Assembly: GCA_001880285.1 (NCBI GenBank)
Contig: CP016269.1
Location: 1,808,501 to 1,872,500 of the forward strand
Direction of reading: 5' to 3'
Length of the DNA: 64,000 bases
Origin: Flavobacteriaceae bacterium UJ101
Lineage (GTDB): Bacteria > Bacteroidota > Bacteroidia > Flavobacteriales > UJ101
In this document: piece after piece, positions 40,881-50,474 of the stretch
Position numbering within the stretch: position 1 is the stretch's first letter
How the letters are laid out: each line of letters begins with the position of its first letter
The notes under the pieces: generated by a model
What the model was told of the DNA's origin: nothing
What the model saw: the letters and a program-made list of their open reading frames with translations, nothing else
The model's database searches: none
Position numbers and translations under genes: made by a program

Positions 40881-41921
40881 ATGAAATACGATAAATTAGG
40901 AAATACAGGAGTAGAAGTTTCTAAAATTTGTTTAGGAACTATGACTTGGGGAGAACAAAATACAGAAGCTGATGCTCATGAACAATTAAATTATGCAATA
41001 GATAAAGGAATTAATTTTATTGATACAGCTGAAGCATATGCTGTACCACTTAATAAAGAAACACAAGGTTTAACAGAACAATACATTGGAACTTGGTTGA
41101 AAAATCAAAAACGAGATAATATAATTTTAGCCTCAAAGGTTTCAAGCGCAAATCCTGTTGCATTAAAACATATTCGGGAAGGAAAAGGTTTCTCAGGAAA
41201 AGGTTTCATTCAAGAAGCTGTTGAAGGTTCTTTAAAACGTTTACAAACCGACTATATTGATTTGTATCAATTGCATTGGCCTGAGCGGCCAACTAATTTC
41301 TTTGGACAATTAGGTTATACACATATTTCAGATGATCCTGTTACTGATTTTCGATATGTGATGGAAGAATTGAAAAAACAAGTGGAAAAAGGAGCAATTC
41401 GCTATATTGGAATTTCAAATGAAAGTCCTTGGGGATTAATGCAATACATCAATTTAGCTAGAGAATTTGATTTGCCTCTTGTATCGAATCAAGATGCCTA
41501 TTCATTAATTAACCGAAAATTTGAAGTAGGAATGTCTGAAATGGCAATTCGTGAGAATTGTAAATTATTAGCATATTCTCCTTTAGGAGGTGGAATTCTT
41601 TCAGGGAAATATTTAGGAGGTAAGAAACCAGAAGGAGCTCGATATACCAATTGGCCAAATTATTTTGCTCGATATGCTCATGAAAACACAGTAAAAGCTA
41701 CACAGCAATACGCTAATTTAGCGCAAGAGAATGGACTATCTTTAACACAAATGGCACTTTCATTTGTTAACTCACGAGATTTTCTAATTTCCAATATAAT
41801 CGGAGCCACGACTATGGAACAATTAAAAGAAAATATAGATTCTATTGATATTATATTAAATGAGGATATTTTAAATGAAATAGAAAAGATTCATTTAGCA
41901 TTTCCAAACCCTGCACCTTAA
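40881..41921 (+). CDS. Aldo/keto reductase (Tas-like)
   Basis: 346-residue NADPH-dependent oxidoreductase. The catalytic tetrad is seen as D in NFIDTAEAYAV, Y in the same stretch, K in ASKVSS, and H in YQLHWPERP. GIGS-like cofactor residues lie in the C-terminal part (NIIGATTMEQLKENI). It resembles E. coli Tas with its extended loop (VPLNKETQGLTEQYIG). The physiological substrate is unknown. A terminator follows. Confidence 0.9.
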   Translation: MKYDKLGNTGVEVSKICLGTMTWGEQNTEADAHEQLNYAIDKGINFIDTAEAYAVPLNKETQGLTEQYIGTWLKNQKRDNIILASKVSSANPVALKHIREGKGFSGKGFIQEAVEGSLKRLQTDYIDLYQLHWPERPTNFFGQLGYTHISDDPVTDFRYVMEELKKQVEKGAIRYIGISNESPWGLMQYINLAREFDLPLVSNQDAYSLINRKFEVGMSEMAIRENCKLLAYSPLGGGILSGKYLGGKKPEGARYTNWPNYFARYAHENTVKATQQYANLAQENGLSLTQMALSFVNSRDFLISNIIGATTMEQLKENIDSIDIILNEDILNEIEKIHLAFPNPAP

Positions 41922-41950
41922 TAGAGATAAATACGATCATAATAAATATT

Positions 41951-41987
41951 AAAAAAGGTTTGTAATTTATTTACAGACCTTTTTTTA
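41951..41987 (+). terminator. Intrinsic terminator of the aldo/keto reductase gene
   Basis: 15-bp stem aaaaaaggtttgtaa / ttacagacctttttt with one G-U pair, loop of 5, and continued T-run. Confidence 0.9.
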
Positions 41988-42303
41988 CTTTTAAAGTATC
42001 AACTAATAAATAAAAAAAGAGAAAATATAATTTTTATTATATATGTAATTTTAGAATTATTTTTCTTAAAATATGTTAAAAAACAATTGTAAACATTTTA
42101 TTTTTAATGATTGTTTAAGGAGGTTTAACAGTTTGTTTTTATCGATGAAATGTATTTTTTTATCGATGATGTTTGTTTTTTGCGGAAAAAAACTAAATTC
42201 GCGTCAGTTTTTAAAAAGTTAAAAAAAACTTAAAGAAATAATACTCGTTTTCTAACATGGGGAAATTTTAAAAAGGTTAGGAAATTAAATAGATTAGAAA
42301 AAT
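41988..42303. other. AT-rich noncoding region upstream of the giant secreted protein gene
   Basis: About 315 bases with no convincing ORF. TTTTTATCGATGA occurs twice at 42136 and 42157, 21 bp apart, and GTTTGTTTTT occurs at 42131 and 42171, 40 bp apart. Such helically phased direct repeats could bind a regulator. No clear TAnnTTTG element was found. Confidence 0.4.
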
Positions 42304-45300
42304 ATGAAAAAAAGTTTATGGGGATTACTTCTCATGGGGGGAAGTATTTTTTCACAGGTTCAATTGAATAGAGAAAAAAATGAAAATGTGAAACATGAAC
42401 CTAAATGGGTTCAAGAAATGTATCAAGATTATCCAAATTTACAAAAGGTAATGGATTTGTATGATAACTATTATACAAATCATGAGTTTGAGAAAAATTA
42501 TAATACACAGTATTACAAAGAGTTAGTTAGAACGTACGAACCTTTTATAAAAGAAAATGGAGAAATTGATTTCGATTTATATAATAAACAATTTGAAATC
42601 GAAAAAGTTGGTTCTGTTCAGAAACGAAGTGCACGTACAGTAGATAATGCTAATTGGGAAGATATAGGTTTAGGTACTGTTTATAAAAATTCTATAAAAT
42701 CTATACCAAGAAATTCAAATGTATTTTCAATTGCACAATCGGAAACAAATCCAAAAGTTCTCTATGCAGGAACAGAAGGAGGGGGATTATGGAAAACGAC
42801 TGATAAAGGAAAAACTTGGATCAGTGTAGGGCAAGAACAGCCTTTTTCATCCGTTACTTCGGTCTCTATTAACCCTATTAATGAGAATGTTGTACTAACA
42901 GGAACGAATGGAGGTCTTTATCGAACTTCTAATGGGGGAATAACATGGCAAAAAGTTTTAAGTGTTGGTTTTGATGCTATCGAATTTTCCAAAGATAGTA
43001 AAGTAATATTGGCTGCTCGTAGAGCGACTAATGGATTTTATAAAAGTATAGATGGAGGTATAAATTGGACTCTTGTTTCGGCAGATAAGTTTTATGATGT
43101 TAAAACACACCCAACAGATGCTAATATATTTTATGCAATAAAATATGATAGTAAAAATAAAAGAGCCGTACCATTGCGTTCTAATGATAAAGGTAACACT
43201 TGGAATGAAATATCTAATACATGGTATATGCCTTCTGAACCAACTGTTGATGCAACTTATGATCATAGAAATGTAAGTGGAGCACGTATTGCAGTGACAA
43301 AAGCAGCTCCAAATAATGTATATATTTTTGTTGTAGGAAATGCAACTCCTGGTGCTGCTGGACAAACTGGACTTTTTTTAAGTGAAGACAAAGGAAATTC
43401 ATGGAAAAATTTATTGGGAAGAGAAGGTGGCCCTTATAAAAATGTTGATTTCTCTGCACCTAAAGATCCAAATGGTCCTTTGTATTTAGTTGGGTATAAT
43501 AATGGATATTATCAAGGATATTATAATTTAGATTTAGAAGTTTCACCAACGGATCCTAATAATATTTATATAGGGAATATTTTTGCATATAAAACTACAG
43601 ATTTAGGGAAAACATTTACAAAGTTAAATACAGGACACTCTGATCAGCAATGGTATCTCTTTGATAAGATTGAAAAAAATATTATGTGGACAGCCACAGA
43701 TGGAGGTCTTGTTCGCTACGATATTAATACAGATACGTATGAAAATATAGAAGGAATTCGAGCTCGTTATATGTGGGGCTTTTCTCAAGCTTGGAATGAA
43801 GACTTATGGGGTGGAGGTTCTTACCATAATGGAAATGCGATTTCTCGTGAATCATATCCAAATCATTTTGGAGCTTTTTTAGGAGGAGCTGAAGCTTATA
43901 CAGGAGTAGTCAATCCTATAAATAAACTAGGTTATTTTAGAGATTTAGGGAGTAAGTTTATTGAATCACCTGTTATTGTAACTGAAAGTGCAAAGTCTAG
44001 TCATAAAAATAATAAAGGTCCTAATGGGAATAAAATTATACAGTCTAACCGTCATATAGAATGGCACCCATACTATTTTGAAAGTATGTATGAAGGAGCT
44101 GGAAATTCATTATGGTATTCAAAAGACTTAGGAAGAACTTTTAAAGAAATCAAAGACTTTGAAGAAAATGTTCGTCAAGTAGTTGTTTCAAGGGTAGATC
44201 CATCTATTTTATATGTTGCAACGAAAAATAGTGTTTATAAATCAGTTGATGAAGGTGAAAATTGGAAACAATTAACCTTTCCTACAGGTTATTCTAAACA
44301 AACGGATTTAGGTATAGAATTGAGTGGTACAGATAAAAATAGAGTTTGGTTATATAACAAATATAGAGTGTACCAAAGTAATGATGGTGGTTCTTCTTGG
44401 AATGAAATTAAAAAACCAACGGGAGCAGGAAATATACAGAGTATTGTTCACCAATTAGGAACGGAAGAGACACTTTATTTAGCAACTGGGAGTAAGGTTT
44501 ACGTAAGAAATTCAGGCGAAAATTGGATTGATTATAGCCAAGGGTTACCAGTTCAACCAAGAATTTTTGCTTTAGAACCGTTCTATCGTGATGAAAAATT
44601 ACGAATGGCTGGTGCTAGAGGAGTATGGTCAACGCCATTGCGTTCAAATTCAGATATTTTAGTACAACCTTCTGTAGCTAAAAAATTGTATAAAGAAAAA
44701 GATTCTATTCAGTTTGATAGTTATTCTGTTGTGAAAGCAAAAGGTGCCAAATGGAAATGGAGTTTTCCTGGAGCTTCTTATGTTTCATCAACTAGAGTGA
44801 GAAATCCTATGGTTCGATATGATGTCTCAGGAAAATATGATATTACTTTAACTATAACGGATGATCAAGGGAGAACATCGACTAAAACTATTAAAGAAAT
44901 GGTTTGGGTTCGTGATGTGAAGGAAATTGATAATGTTGTATTAGCAGATACTTATATCCGAGGAGGTAATAGTTCTTCTAAAAACTATGGTAATGATACT
45001 GAGATAGTTTTAAAAAATGTATCAAATGATTTAGGTTCTTGGGATCGAATGCCATATTATAAATTAGATATTTCAAAGATCAATTTGAATGAATTGAATG
45101 ATGATACAGAGATTGTTTTATTTTTGAAAGGAAATATAACAGCTTCATCTATTACAGCACAATATGTTGGGGATAACGAATGGGAAGAAAATAAGGTGAC
45201 TAAAAATAATCGTCCAATTGCTGAAGGAGAAATGACTGATGGTGGTTCTATTAGTAATACGGAAGTGGAAATTAGCATTACAGAATTAATAAAAAAGGCA

Positions 45301-47253
45301 AAAGTAGAAGGAAAGAATGAATTAAGTTTCACTCTAAATACTTCTAATGACAGTTCATATTCAACATTTTTTTCTAAAGAATCTGACAAAAAACCTAGTA
45401 TTAAAATATTAGGAAATTATGAAACACCAGAGCCACGAGAATTTATTAAGGTTGAAGGTGTTATAATTGAAGACTCCTATGTTCGAGGAGGTAATTTTTC
45501 TGATACAAATTTTGGAAATGACGAAACTTTAGTTTTAAAGAATGATGGAACAGGTCATTATTATCGACGTCCTTTTATTAAGGTCGATTTAACTAATATG
45601 AAGTTTGATGAAGATTCGGAAGTGAAATTAGTTATGCCTATTCAAAGTATAGGAAATTCTGAGATGGATGTATATGTTCAAGAAGTAATACAGAATGATT
45701 GGGATGAAATGGAGATTACGAAAAATAACTTTACTAATTTTAATACATCTATTATTTCTGAAAATAGAATAATGAAGGGAGATAATGAAGCAGTTTTGGA
45801 TATTACAGAATTAGCTTTGGATGCTTATTCTAAAGGAGAAAGTACATTGAGTTTAACCTTATTTGCTAAGCAATCAGGAGGGCGTAATTATGCAGTGTTT
45901 TATTCAAAAGAAGGAAAACAAAAACCTTATGTGAAATTTACAGGTGAGTATTTTAAAAATTATGTATTAGCAGATTCCTATGTTCGAGGAGGAAGTTTCA
46001 AAGGGAATAATTATGGAATGGAAGAGAGTTTAATAGTAAAAACAGATAGTAACTCTTCAAGTTATTATCGAGAATCTATTCTAAGATTAGATATTAAGGA
46101 TTTACAAATAGAAAATATTCCTGTGGTGGAATTAAAATTACCTATTAATGGAGTAGGGTCTACATTAGAAGCAGCTATTTATGAAGTTGAAGATAATTGG
46201 AAAGAAATAGAAGTGAATTATGATAATAGACCTTTATCAGTTGATGAATCCATTATTGATAAAAAACAAATTGATAAATCAATGGATGCTGTTTATTTTG
46301 ATATTAGGTCATTGATTTTGAAGTCGAAGAGTGAAGGTAAAGAACAAATAAATGTTGTGATTAGATCTTTAACAAAAGGTTCTACTCAATGGGTTTCATT
46401 TAATTCAAAAGAAAATAAAGGAGAAAAACCAAGTATTGTACTATCGGGTTCATATTATCCATTAGCAGATACTTATTTAAGAGGTGGTAAATATGCGGAT
46501 ACAAATTATGGAAATGATGAAACATTTATAATAAAGAATAATTCGGGTATTTATTATAGAAAAGGATTATTAAAATTCAATACATCACATTTAGATATTG
46601 ATGAAGATGAAGAGGTTTTCTTGGTGTTACCTATCAATTCTATTGAAAGAAACTTAGAAGTGGAAGTGTATTCTGTGTCAGATTTGTTATGGAAAGAAAA
46701 AGTAGTTACAAAAAATTCAAGTCCAACTATATCTAATGAGCCTATTTTAACAACATTTGTTAGTAGTGATGCAAAAGATCTTAAAATTAATGTAACAGAA
46801 TTAGTGAAAAATTCTAACAATGATATATTTAGTATAGCATTGAATGTGAAGTCAGAAGGATCTAAAGATTATATTACGTTCTATTCAAAAGAAAAGGAAG
46901 AAGATCATCTTAAACCTCACTTAGAAGTTTCTAAAGAAACAGTAGTAAGAGAAAATGTAAGAAAACGCCAACTAGAGAAAGAAACTCTTAAAGAAACATT
47001 GAATATAGAGATTTATCCTACTTATTTTGATCAGGATTTAAATTTGAAAGTCAATAATATAGAAGGAGATGTGTTGATTCAAATTTACGATTTATATGGA
47101 CGTTTAATTTCTAAAGATAATCGAAGAGTTTCTAAATATGAAAATGTTATAGACATATCTTCACTGGTAAGAGGAGCTAAGTCAGGAAGTCATTACATTG
47201 TTACATTAATAAATAATGGTTTAAAAAAGAATTATAGAATTTATAAAAAATAA
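42304..47253 (+). CDS. Giant type IX-secreted protein: Asp-box beta-propeller, PKD, four DNRLRE domains, sorting domain
   Basis: 1649 residues. A signal peptide (MKKSLWGLLLMGGSIFSQ) is followed at about 115-780 by a sortilin/VPS10-like propeller with at least nine Asp-boxes such as TTDKGKTW, SNGGITW, SIDGGINW, SNDKGNTW, SEDKGNSW and SNDGGSSW. A PKD domain covers about 795-870 (WKWSFPGA, YDITLTITDDQG). Four DNRLRE-like modules begin near residues 879, 1055, 1220 and 1386, each with ADTYIRGG-type and NYGND motifs. The last 75 residues (IEIYPTYFDQDLN to NYRIYKK) are a type IX sorting domain. It is probably a surface adhesin or glycan/protein-binding factor. Confidence 0.88.
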   Translation: MKKSLWGLLLMGGSIFSQVQLNREKNENVKHEPKWVQEMYQDYPNLQKVMDLYDNYYTNHEFEKNYNTQYYKELVRTYEPFIKENGEIDFDLYNKQFEIEKVGSVQKRSARTVDNANWEDIGLGTVYKNSIKSIPRNSNVFSIAQSETNPKVLYAGTEGGGLWKTTDKGKTWISVGQEQPFSSVTSVSINPINENVVLTGTNGGLYRTSNGGITWQKVLSVGFDAIEFSKDSKVILAARRATNGFYKSIDGGINWTLVSADKFYDVKTHPTDANIFYAIKYDSKNKRAVPLRSNDKGNTWNEISNTWYMPSEPTVDATYDHRNVSGARIAVTKAAPNNVYIFVVGNATPGAAGQTGLFLSEDKGNSWKNLLGREGGPYKNVDFSAPKDPNGPLYLVGYNNGYYQGYYNLDLEVSPTDPNNIYIGNIFAYKTTDLGKTFTKLNTGHSDQQWYLFDKIEKNIMWTATDGGLVRYDINTDTYENIEGIRARYMWGFSQAWNEDLWGGGSYHNGNAISRESYPNHFGAFLGGAEAYTGVVNPINKLGYFRDLGSKFIESPVIVTESAKSSHKNNKGPNGNKIIQSNRHIEWHPYYFESMYEGAGNSLWYSKDLGRTFKEIKDFEENVRQVVVSRVDPSILYVATKNSVYKSVDEGENWKQLTFPTGYSKQTDLGIELSGTDKNRVWLYNKYRVYQSNDGGSSWNEIKKPTGAGNIQSIVHQLGTEETLYLATGSKVYVRNSGENWIDYSQGLPVQPRIFALEPFYRDEKLRMAGARGVWSTPLRSNSDILVQPSVAKKLYKEKDSIQFDSYSVVKAKGAKWKWSFPGASYVSSTRVRNPMVRYDVSGKYDITLTITDDQGRTSTKTIKEMVWVRDVKEIDNVVLADTYIRGGNSSSKNYGNDTEIVLKNVSNDLGSWDRMPYYKLDISKINLNELNDDTEIVLFLKGNITASSITAQYVGDNEWEENKVTKNNRPIAEGEMTDGGSISNTEVEISITELIKKAKVEGKNELSFTLNTSNDSSYSTFFSKESDKKPSIKILGNYETPEPREFIKVEGVIIEDSYVRGGNFSDTNFGNDETLVLKNDGTGHYYRRPFIKVDLTNMKFDEDSEVKLVMPIQSIGNSEMDVYVQEVIQNDWDEMEITKNNFTNFNTSIISENRIMKGDNEAVLDITELALDAYSKGESTLSLTLFAKQSGGRNYAVFYSKEGKQKPYVKFTGEYFKNYVLADSYVRGGSFKGNNYGMEESLIVKTDSNSSSYYRESILRLDIKDLQIENIPVVELKLPINGVGSTLEAAIYEVEDNWKEIEVNYDNRPLSVDESIIDKKQIDKSMDAVYFDIRSLILKSKSEGKEQINVVIRSLTKGSTQWVSFNSKENKGEKPSIVLSGSYYPLADTYLRGGKYADTNYGNDETFIIKNNSGIYYRKGLLKFNTSHLDIDEDEEVFLVLPINSIERNLEVEVYSVSDLLWKEKVVTKNSSPTISNEPILTTFVSSDAKDLKINVTELVKNSNNDIFSIALNVKSEGSKDYITFYSKEKEEDHLKPHLEVSKETVVRENVRKRQLEKETLKETLNIEIYPTYFDQDLNLKVNNIEGDVLIQIYDLYGRLISKDNRRVSKYENVIDISSLVRGAKSGSHYIVTLINNGLKKNYRIYKK

Positions 47254-47279
47254 TAATAATATTATTTTTAAAATTGATG

Positions 47280-47305
47280 AAAGGAGGGGATACCCTCCTT
47301 TTGTT
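47280..47305 (+). terminator. Terminator of the giant secreted protein gene
   Basis: Perfect 9-bp GC-rich stem AAAGGAGGG / CCCTCCTTT with loop GATA and a T-rich tail, 27 bases behind the stop. Confidence 0.8.
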
Positions 47306-47420
47306 GTTTATAATGATTCTAGATACCTGTAAAAACCCTAAATAATAAAAGCTAATTTTAAAATAAGAAAGAAAAGATGTAAATTTAGGGCTAAAATTTT
47401 AAAATAAATACAATAATAAT

Positions 47421-49685
47421 ATGGCATTTGATATTGAAATGATTAAAGGAACTTATGCCCGAATGAAAGAGCGAATTGATATTGCTCGTGAAACAGTAGG
47501 ACGTCCTTTAACACACGCTGAGAAAGTTTTATATAACCACCTTTGGGATGGAAAAGCAACAGAATCATATGTAAGAGGTAAGTCTTATGTAGATTTTGCA
47601 CCAGATCGTATTGCTTGCCAAGATGCGACAGCACAAATGGCTTTGTTACAATTTATGCAAGCAGGTAAGAAGAAAGTGGCTGTTCCAACTACAGTACACT
47701 GTGACCACTTAATTCAAGCAAAATTAGGTGCAGACAAAGATTTACAAAATGCGTTAAATCAAAGTTCAGAAGTATTTAATTTCTTAGAATCAGTATCAAA
47801 TAAATATGGAATTGGTTTCTGGAAACCAGGAGCAGGAATTATTCACCAAGTAGTATTAGAAAATTATGCTTTTCCTGGTGGAATGATGATTGGAACTGAT
47901 TCACATACAGTGAATGCTGGAGGATTAGGAATGATTGCAATTGGTGTTGGTGGAGCTGATGCTGTTGATGTTATGGCTGGAATGCCATGGGAATTGAAAT
48001 TTCCTAAATTGATTGGAGTAAAATTAACTGGAAAACTATCGGGTTGGACATCACCAAAAGATGTAATTTTAAAAGTAGCTGATATCTTAACAGTAAAAGG
48101 AGGAACAGGAGCTATCGTAGAGTACTTTGGCGAAGGAGCCCTTTCAATGTCTTGTACAGGTAAAGGTACTATCTGTAATATGGGAGCAGAAATTGGAGCT
48201 ACAACTTCAACTTTCGGTTATGATGAATCAATGGAGCGTTATTTACGTGCTACCGATCGTGATGATGTTGCAGATGCTGCTAATCAATATAAAGAATATT
48301 TAACAGCAGATCCTGAAGTATACGCTGAACCCGAAAAATACTTTGATCAGTTAATTGAAATTAACTTAGATGAATTATTACCACATTTAAATGGACCATT
48401 CTCTCCAGATATCGCGACACCTGTAGGTGAAATGAATGCGAAAGCTACGAAAAATGACTGGCCTTTAGATGTTGAATGGGGATTAATTGGTTCATGTACC
48501 AATTCTTCTTATGAAGATTTATCAAGAGCAGCATCAGTTGCAAAGCAAGCAGTTGATAAAGGATTAGAAACTAAAGCTGAATTTGGTATCAATCCAGGTT
48601 CTGAACAGGTACGTTATACGGCAGAGCGTGATGGATTATTACAAATATTTGAAGATTTAGACGCAACGATTTTCACGAATGCATGTGGTCCATGTATTGG
48701 ACAATGGGCACGTTATACAGATCCTAAAAATGCACCTAAAAATAGTATTGTACATTCCTTTAATCGTAACTTTGCTAAACGTGCAGACGGAAATCCTAAT
48801 ACACATGCCTTTGTAGCATCTCCAGAGTTGGTAGCTGCAATTGCGATTTCAGGTCGTTTAGATTTTAACCCTATAACGGATACTATTAAAAATAAAGATG
48901 GTGTTGAGGTAAAATTAGATGAACCAACAGGTGAAGAATTACCACCAAAAGGATTTGATGTAGAAGACGCAGGATTCCAAGCACCAATGGAAGATGGTTC
49001 TGGAGTTGAAGTAAGTGTTAGCCCAGATTCTGAGCGTTTACAATTATTAACACCATTTGTTCCTTTAGGTACAGAGATTAAAGGAGCTAAATTGTTAATC
49101 AAAGCATTTGGAAAGTGTACAACGGATCATATTTCAATGGCAGGTCCTTGGTTACGTTTCCGTGGACATTTAGATAATATTTCAAATAACTGTCTTATTG
49201 GAGCAGTAAATGCATTTAATAAAGAAACGGATAAGGTTAAAAACCAATTAACGGGAGAGTATGGACCTGTTCCTGCAACACAAAGAGCTTATAAAGCAGC
49301 AGGAGTTAAAACAATTGTAGTAGGAGATCATAATTATGGAGAAGGTTCTTCTCGTGAGCATGCTGCAATGGAACCTCGTCATTTAGGTGTTGCAGCTGTT
49401 ATTGTGAAATCTTTTGCACGTATTCATGAAACCAACTTGAAAAAACAAGGGATGTTAGGTTTAACGTTTGCTAATGAAAACGATTATGATTTAATTCAAG
49501 AAGATGATACGTTTAACTTCTTAGATTTAGATCAGTTTGCACCTGGTAAACCTTTAACATTAGAAGTAGTTCATACAGATGGTTCTAAAGATACGATTAT
49601 GTTAAATCATACGTATAATGAAGGACAGATTGAGTGGTACAAAGAAGGTTCTGCTTTAAATTTAATTAAAAAACAAAATGCTTAA
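47421..49685 (+). CDS. acnA: Aconitate hydratase (mitochondrial-type)
   Basis: Interconverts citrate and isocitrate in the TCA cycle using a 4Fe-4S cluster. 754 residues, a length near mitochondrial aconitase and shorter than AcnA (about 890). Cluster cysteines lie in [11 protein letters not shown] and [31 protein letters not shown] and [15 protein letters not shown] in part are further signatures; the swivel domain starts near residue 560. The symbol is the usual one in this group, but the type is closer to ACO2. Confidence 0.95.
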   Translation: MAFDIEMIKGTYARMKERIDIARETVGRPLTHAEKVLYNHLWDGKATESYVRGKSYVDFAPDRIACQDATAQMALLQFMQAGKKKVAVPTTVHCDHLIQAKLGADKDLQNALNQSSEVFNFLESVSNKYGIGFWKPGAGIIHQVVLENYAFPGGMMIGTDSHTVNAGGLGMIAIGVGGADAVDVMAGMPWELKFPKLIGVKLTGKLSGWTSPKDVILKVADILTVKGGTGAIVEYFGEGALSMSCTGKGTICNMGAEIGATTSTFGYDESMERYLRATDRDDVADAANQYKEYLTADPEVYAEPEKYFDQLIEINLDELLPHLNGPFSPDIATPVGEMNAKATKNDWPLDVEWGLIGSCTNSSYEDLSRAASVAKQAVDKGLETKAEFGINPGSEQVRYTAERDGLLQIFEDLDATIFTNACGPCIGQWARYTDPKNAPKNSIVHSFNRNFAKRADGNPNTHAFVASPELVAAIAISGRLDFNPITDTIKNKDGVEVKLDEPTGEELPPKGFDVEDAGFQAPMEDGSGVEVSVSPDSERLQLLTPFVPLGTEIKGAKLLIKAFGKCTTDHISMAGPWLRFRGHLDNISNNCLIGAVNAFNKETDKVKNQLTGEYGPVPATQRAYKAAGVKTIVVGDHNYGEGSSREHAAMEPRHLGVAAVIVKSFARIHETNLKKQGMLGLTFANENDYDLIQEDDTFNFLDLDQFAPGKPLTLEVVHTDGSKDTIMLNHTYNEGQIEWYKEGSALNLIKKQNA

Positions 49686-49724
49686 TTTGTAGTTAGTAAC
49701 TAGTATTAAGTAATTTCAAATAGC

Positions 49725-49762
49725 AACCTTGTCAAGTTCAAAGTATCTTGACAAGGTTTTTT
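49725..49762 (+). terminator. Intrinsic terminator of aconitase gene
   Basis: Perfect 12-bp stem AACCTTGTCAAG / CTTGACAAGGTT, loop of 10, followed by TTTTTA. Confidence 0.9.
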
Positions 49763-49886
49763 ATTAGAATTTATTCTCTTTTTTAGACATTGTGTAGGTT
49801 GATGATTAAAGGTAAATTTTAAAAATCTGTAAGCAATCCAATTCCTTTACGTCTATAGAACTGTAAAAATATAAAATACAGTTATT

Positions 49887-50312
49887 ATGAATGGAAATAG
49901 TATTGTAAGAATCGGAATTGGATTATTATTTGTTTGGGGAGGTTTAGAAAAATTTATTCCAGGTTTTTTTGGAGGAGTAGGTCTAGATGCCATGAGTGAA
50001 TTTTTAAAACAGTCAGGACTTAGTTTTTTAGGTGGAGGAACTTATATTGTAGGTGCTCTATTAGCTGCAGCTGAGTTAATCGCAGGAATATTAATTTTGG
50101 CAAATAAACGTCTCTTTGAAGCGTATTTAGCAGTAGCATTTTTTATGTTTATGGCTTTAATTTTAGTTTGGTTACCTGCTGTTTTTAGTAGTGAATCTAT
50201 TTTAGCTTCTTCTGGCTGGATGAATGTAATGATTCATATAACCTTAATGTTAGTACCGCTAGGATTAGCATTTGAAGCAAGAGAAAAAAGTCAAATAAGC
50301 AAAGAAAATTAA
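49887..50312 (+). CDS. DoxX family membrane protein
   Basis: 141 residues, four helices. IGIGLLFVWGGLEKFIPGFFGG has the G-x-x-K-F pattern of DoxX; VGALLAAAELIAGILIL and the later helices follow. The function is unknown. It is flanked by two terminators, so it is transcribed alone. It is not close in sequence to the other DoxX-like gene at 38824. Confidence 0.75.
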   Translation: MNGNSIVRIGIGLLFVWGGLEKFIPGFFGGVGLDAMSEFLKQSGLSFLGGGTYIVGALLAAAELIAGILILANKRLFEAYLAVAFFMFMALILVWLPAVFSSESILASSGWMNVMIHITLMLVPLGLAFEAREKSQISKEN

Positions 50313-50347
50313 AATTACATTATAATAAATAATATAATTTGTAGTGG

Positions 50348-50386
50348 TAAAGCGTTTGTTTTTATTAAAAGCAAACGCTTTATTTA
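50348..50386 (+). terminator. Intrinsic terminator of the DoxX gene
   Basis: Stem TAAAGCGTTTG / CAAACGCTTTA of 11 bp, extendable inward by four T-A pairs, followed by a T-rich stretch. Confidence 0.85.
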
Positions 50387-50449
50387 TATATCCTTTATTA
50401 ACCTAATTTATATCAGTAAAAAAATACAAAGTGTTCAATGTACGATTAG

Positions 50450-50457
50450 TAAATTTG
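50450..50457 (+). promoter_or_regulatory. -7 element (TAAATTTG) of the SLC13 gene
   Basis: Fits TAnnTTTG; 17 bases upstream of the ATG. No clear -33 element seen. Confidence 0.4.
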
Positions 50458-50474
50458 TATAGAAAGAAAACAAT

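Noticed and set aside
42958-43459. Antisense open frames of 135 and 81 codons in the giant gene
   Set aside because: Their composition is that of translated AT-rich antisense DNA, and the sense strand is a continuous well-conserved domain protein.
48713-49102. 129-codon antisense frame inside the aconitase gene
   Set aside because: Antisense shadow of a conserved enzyme with no recognisable features.
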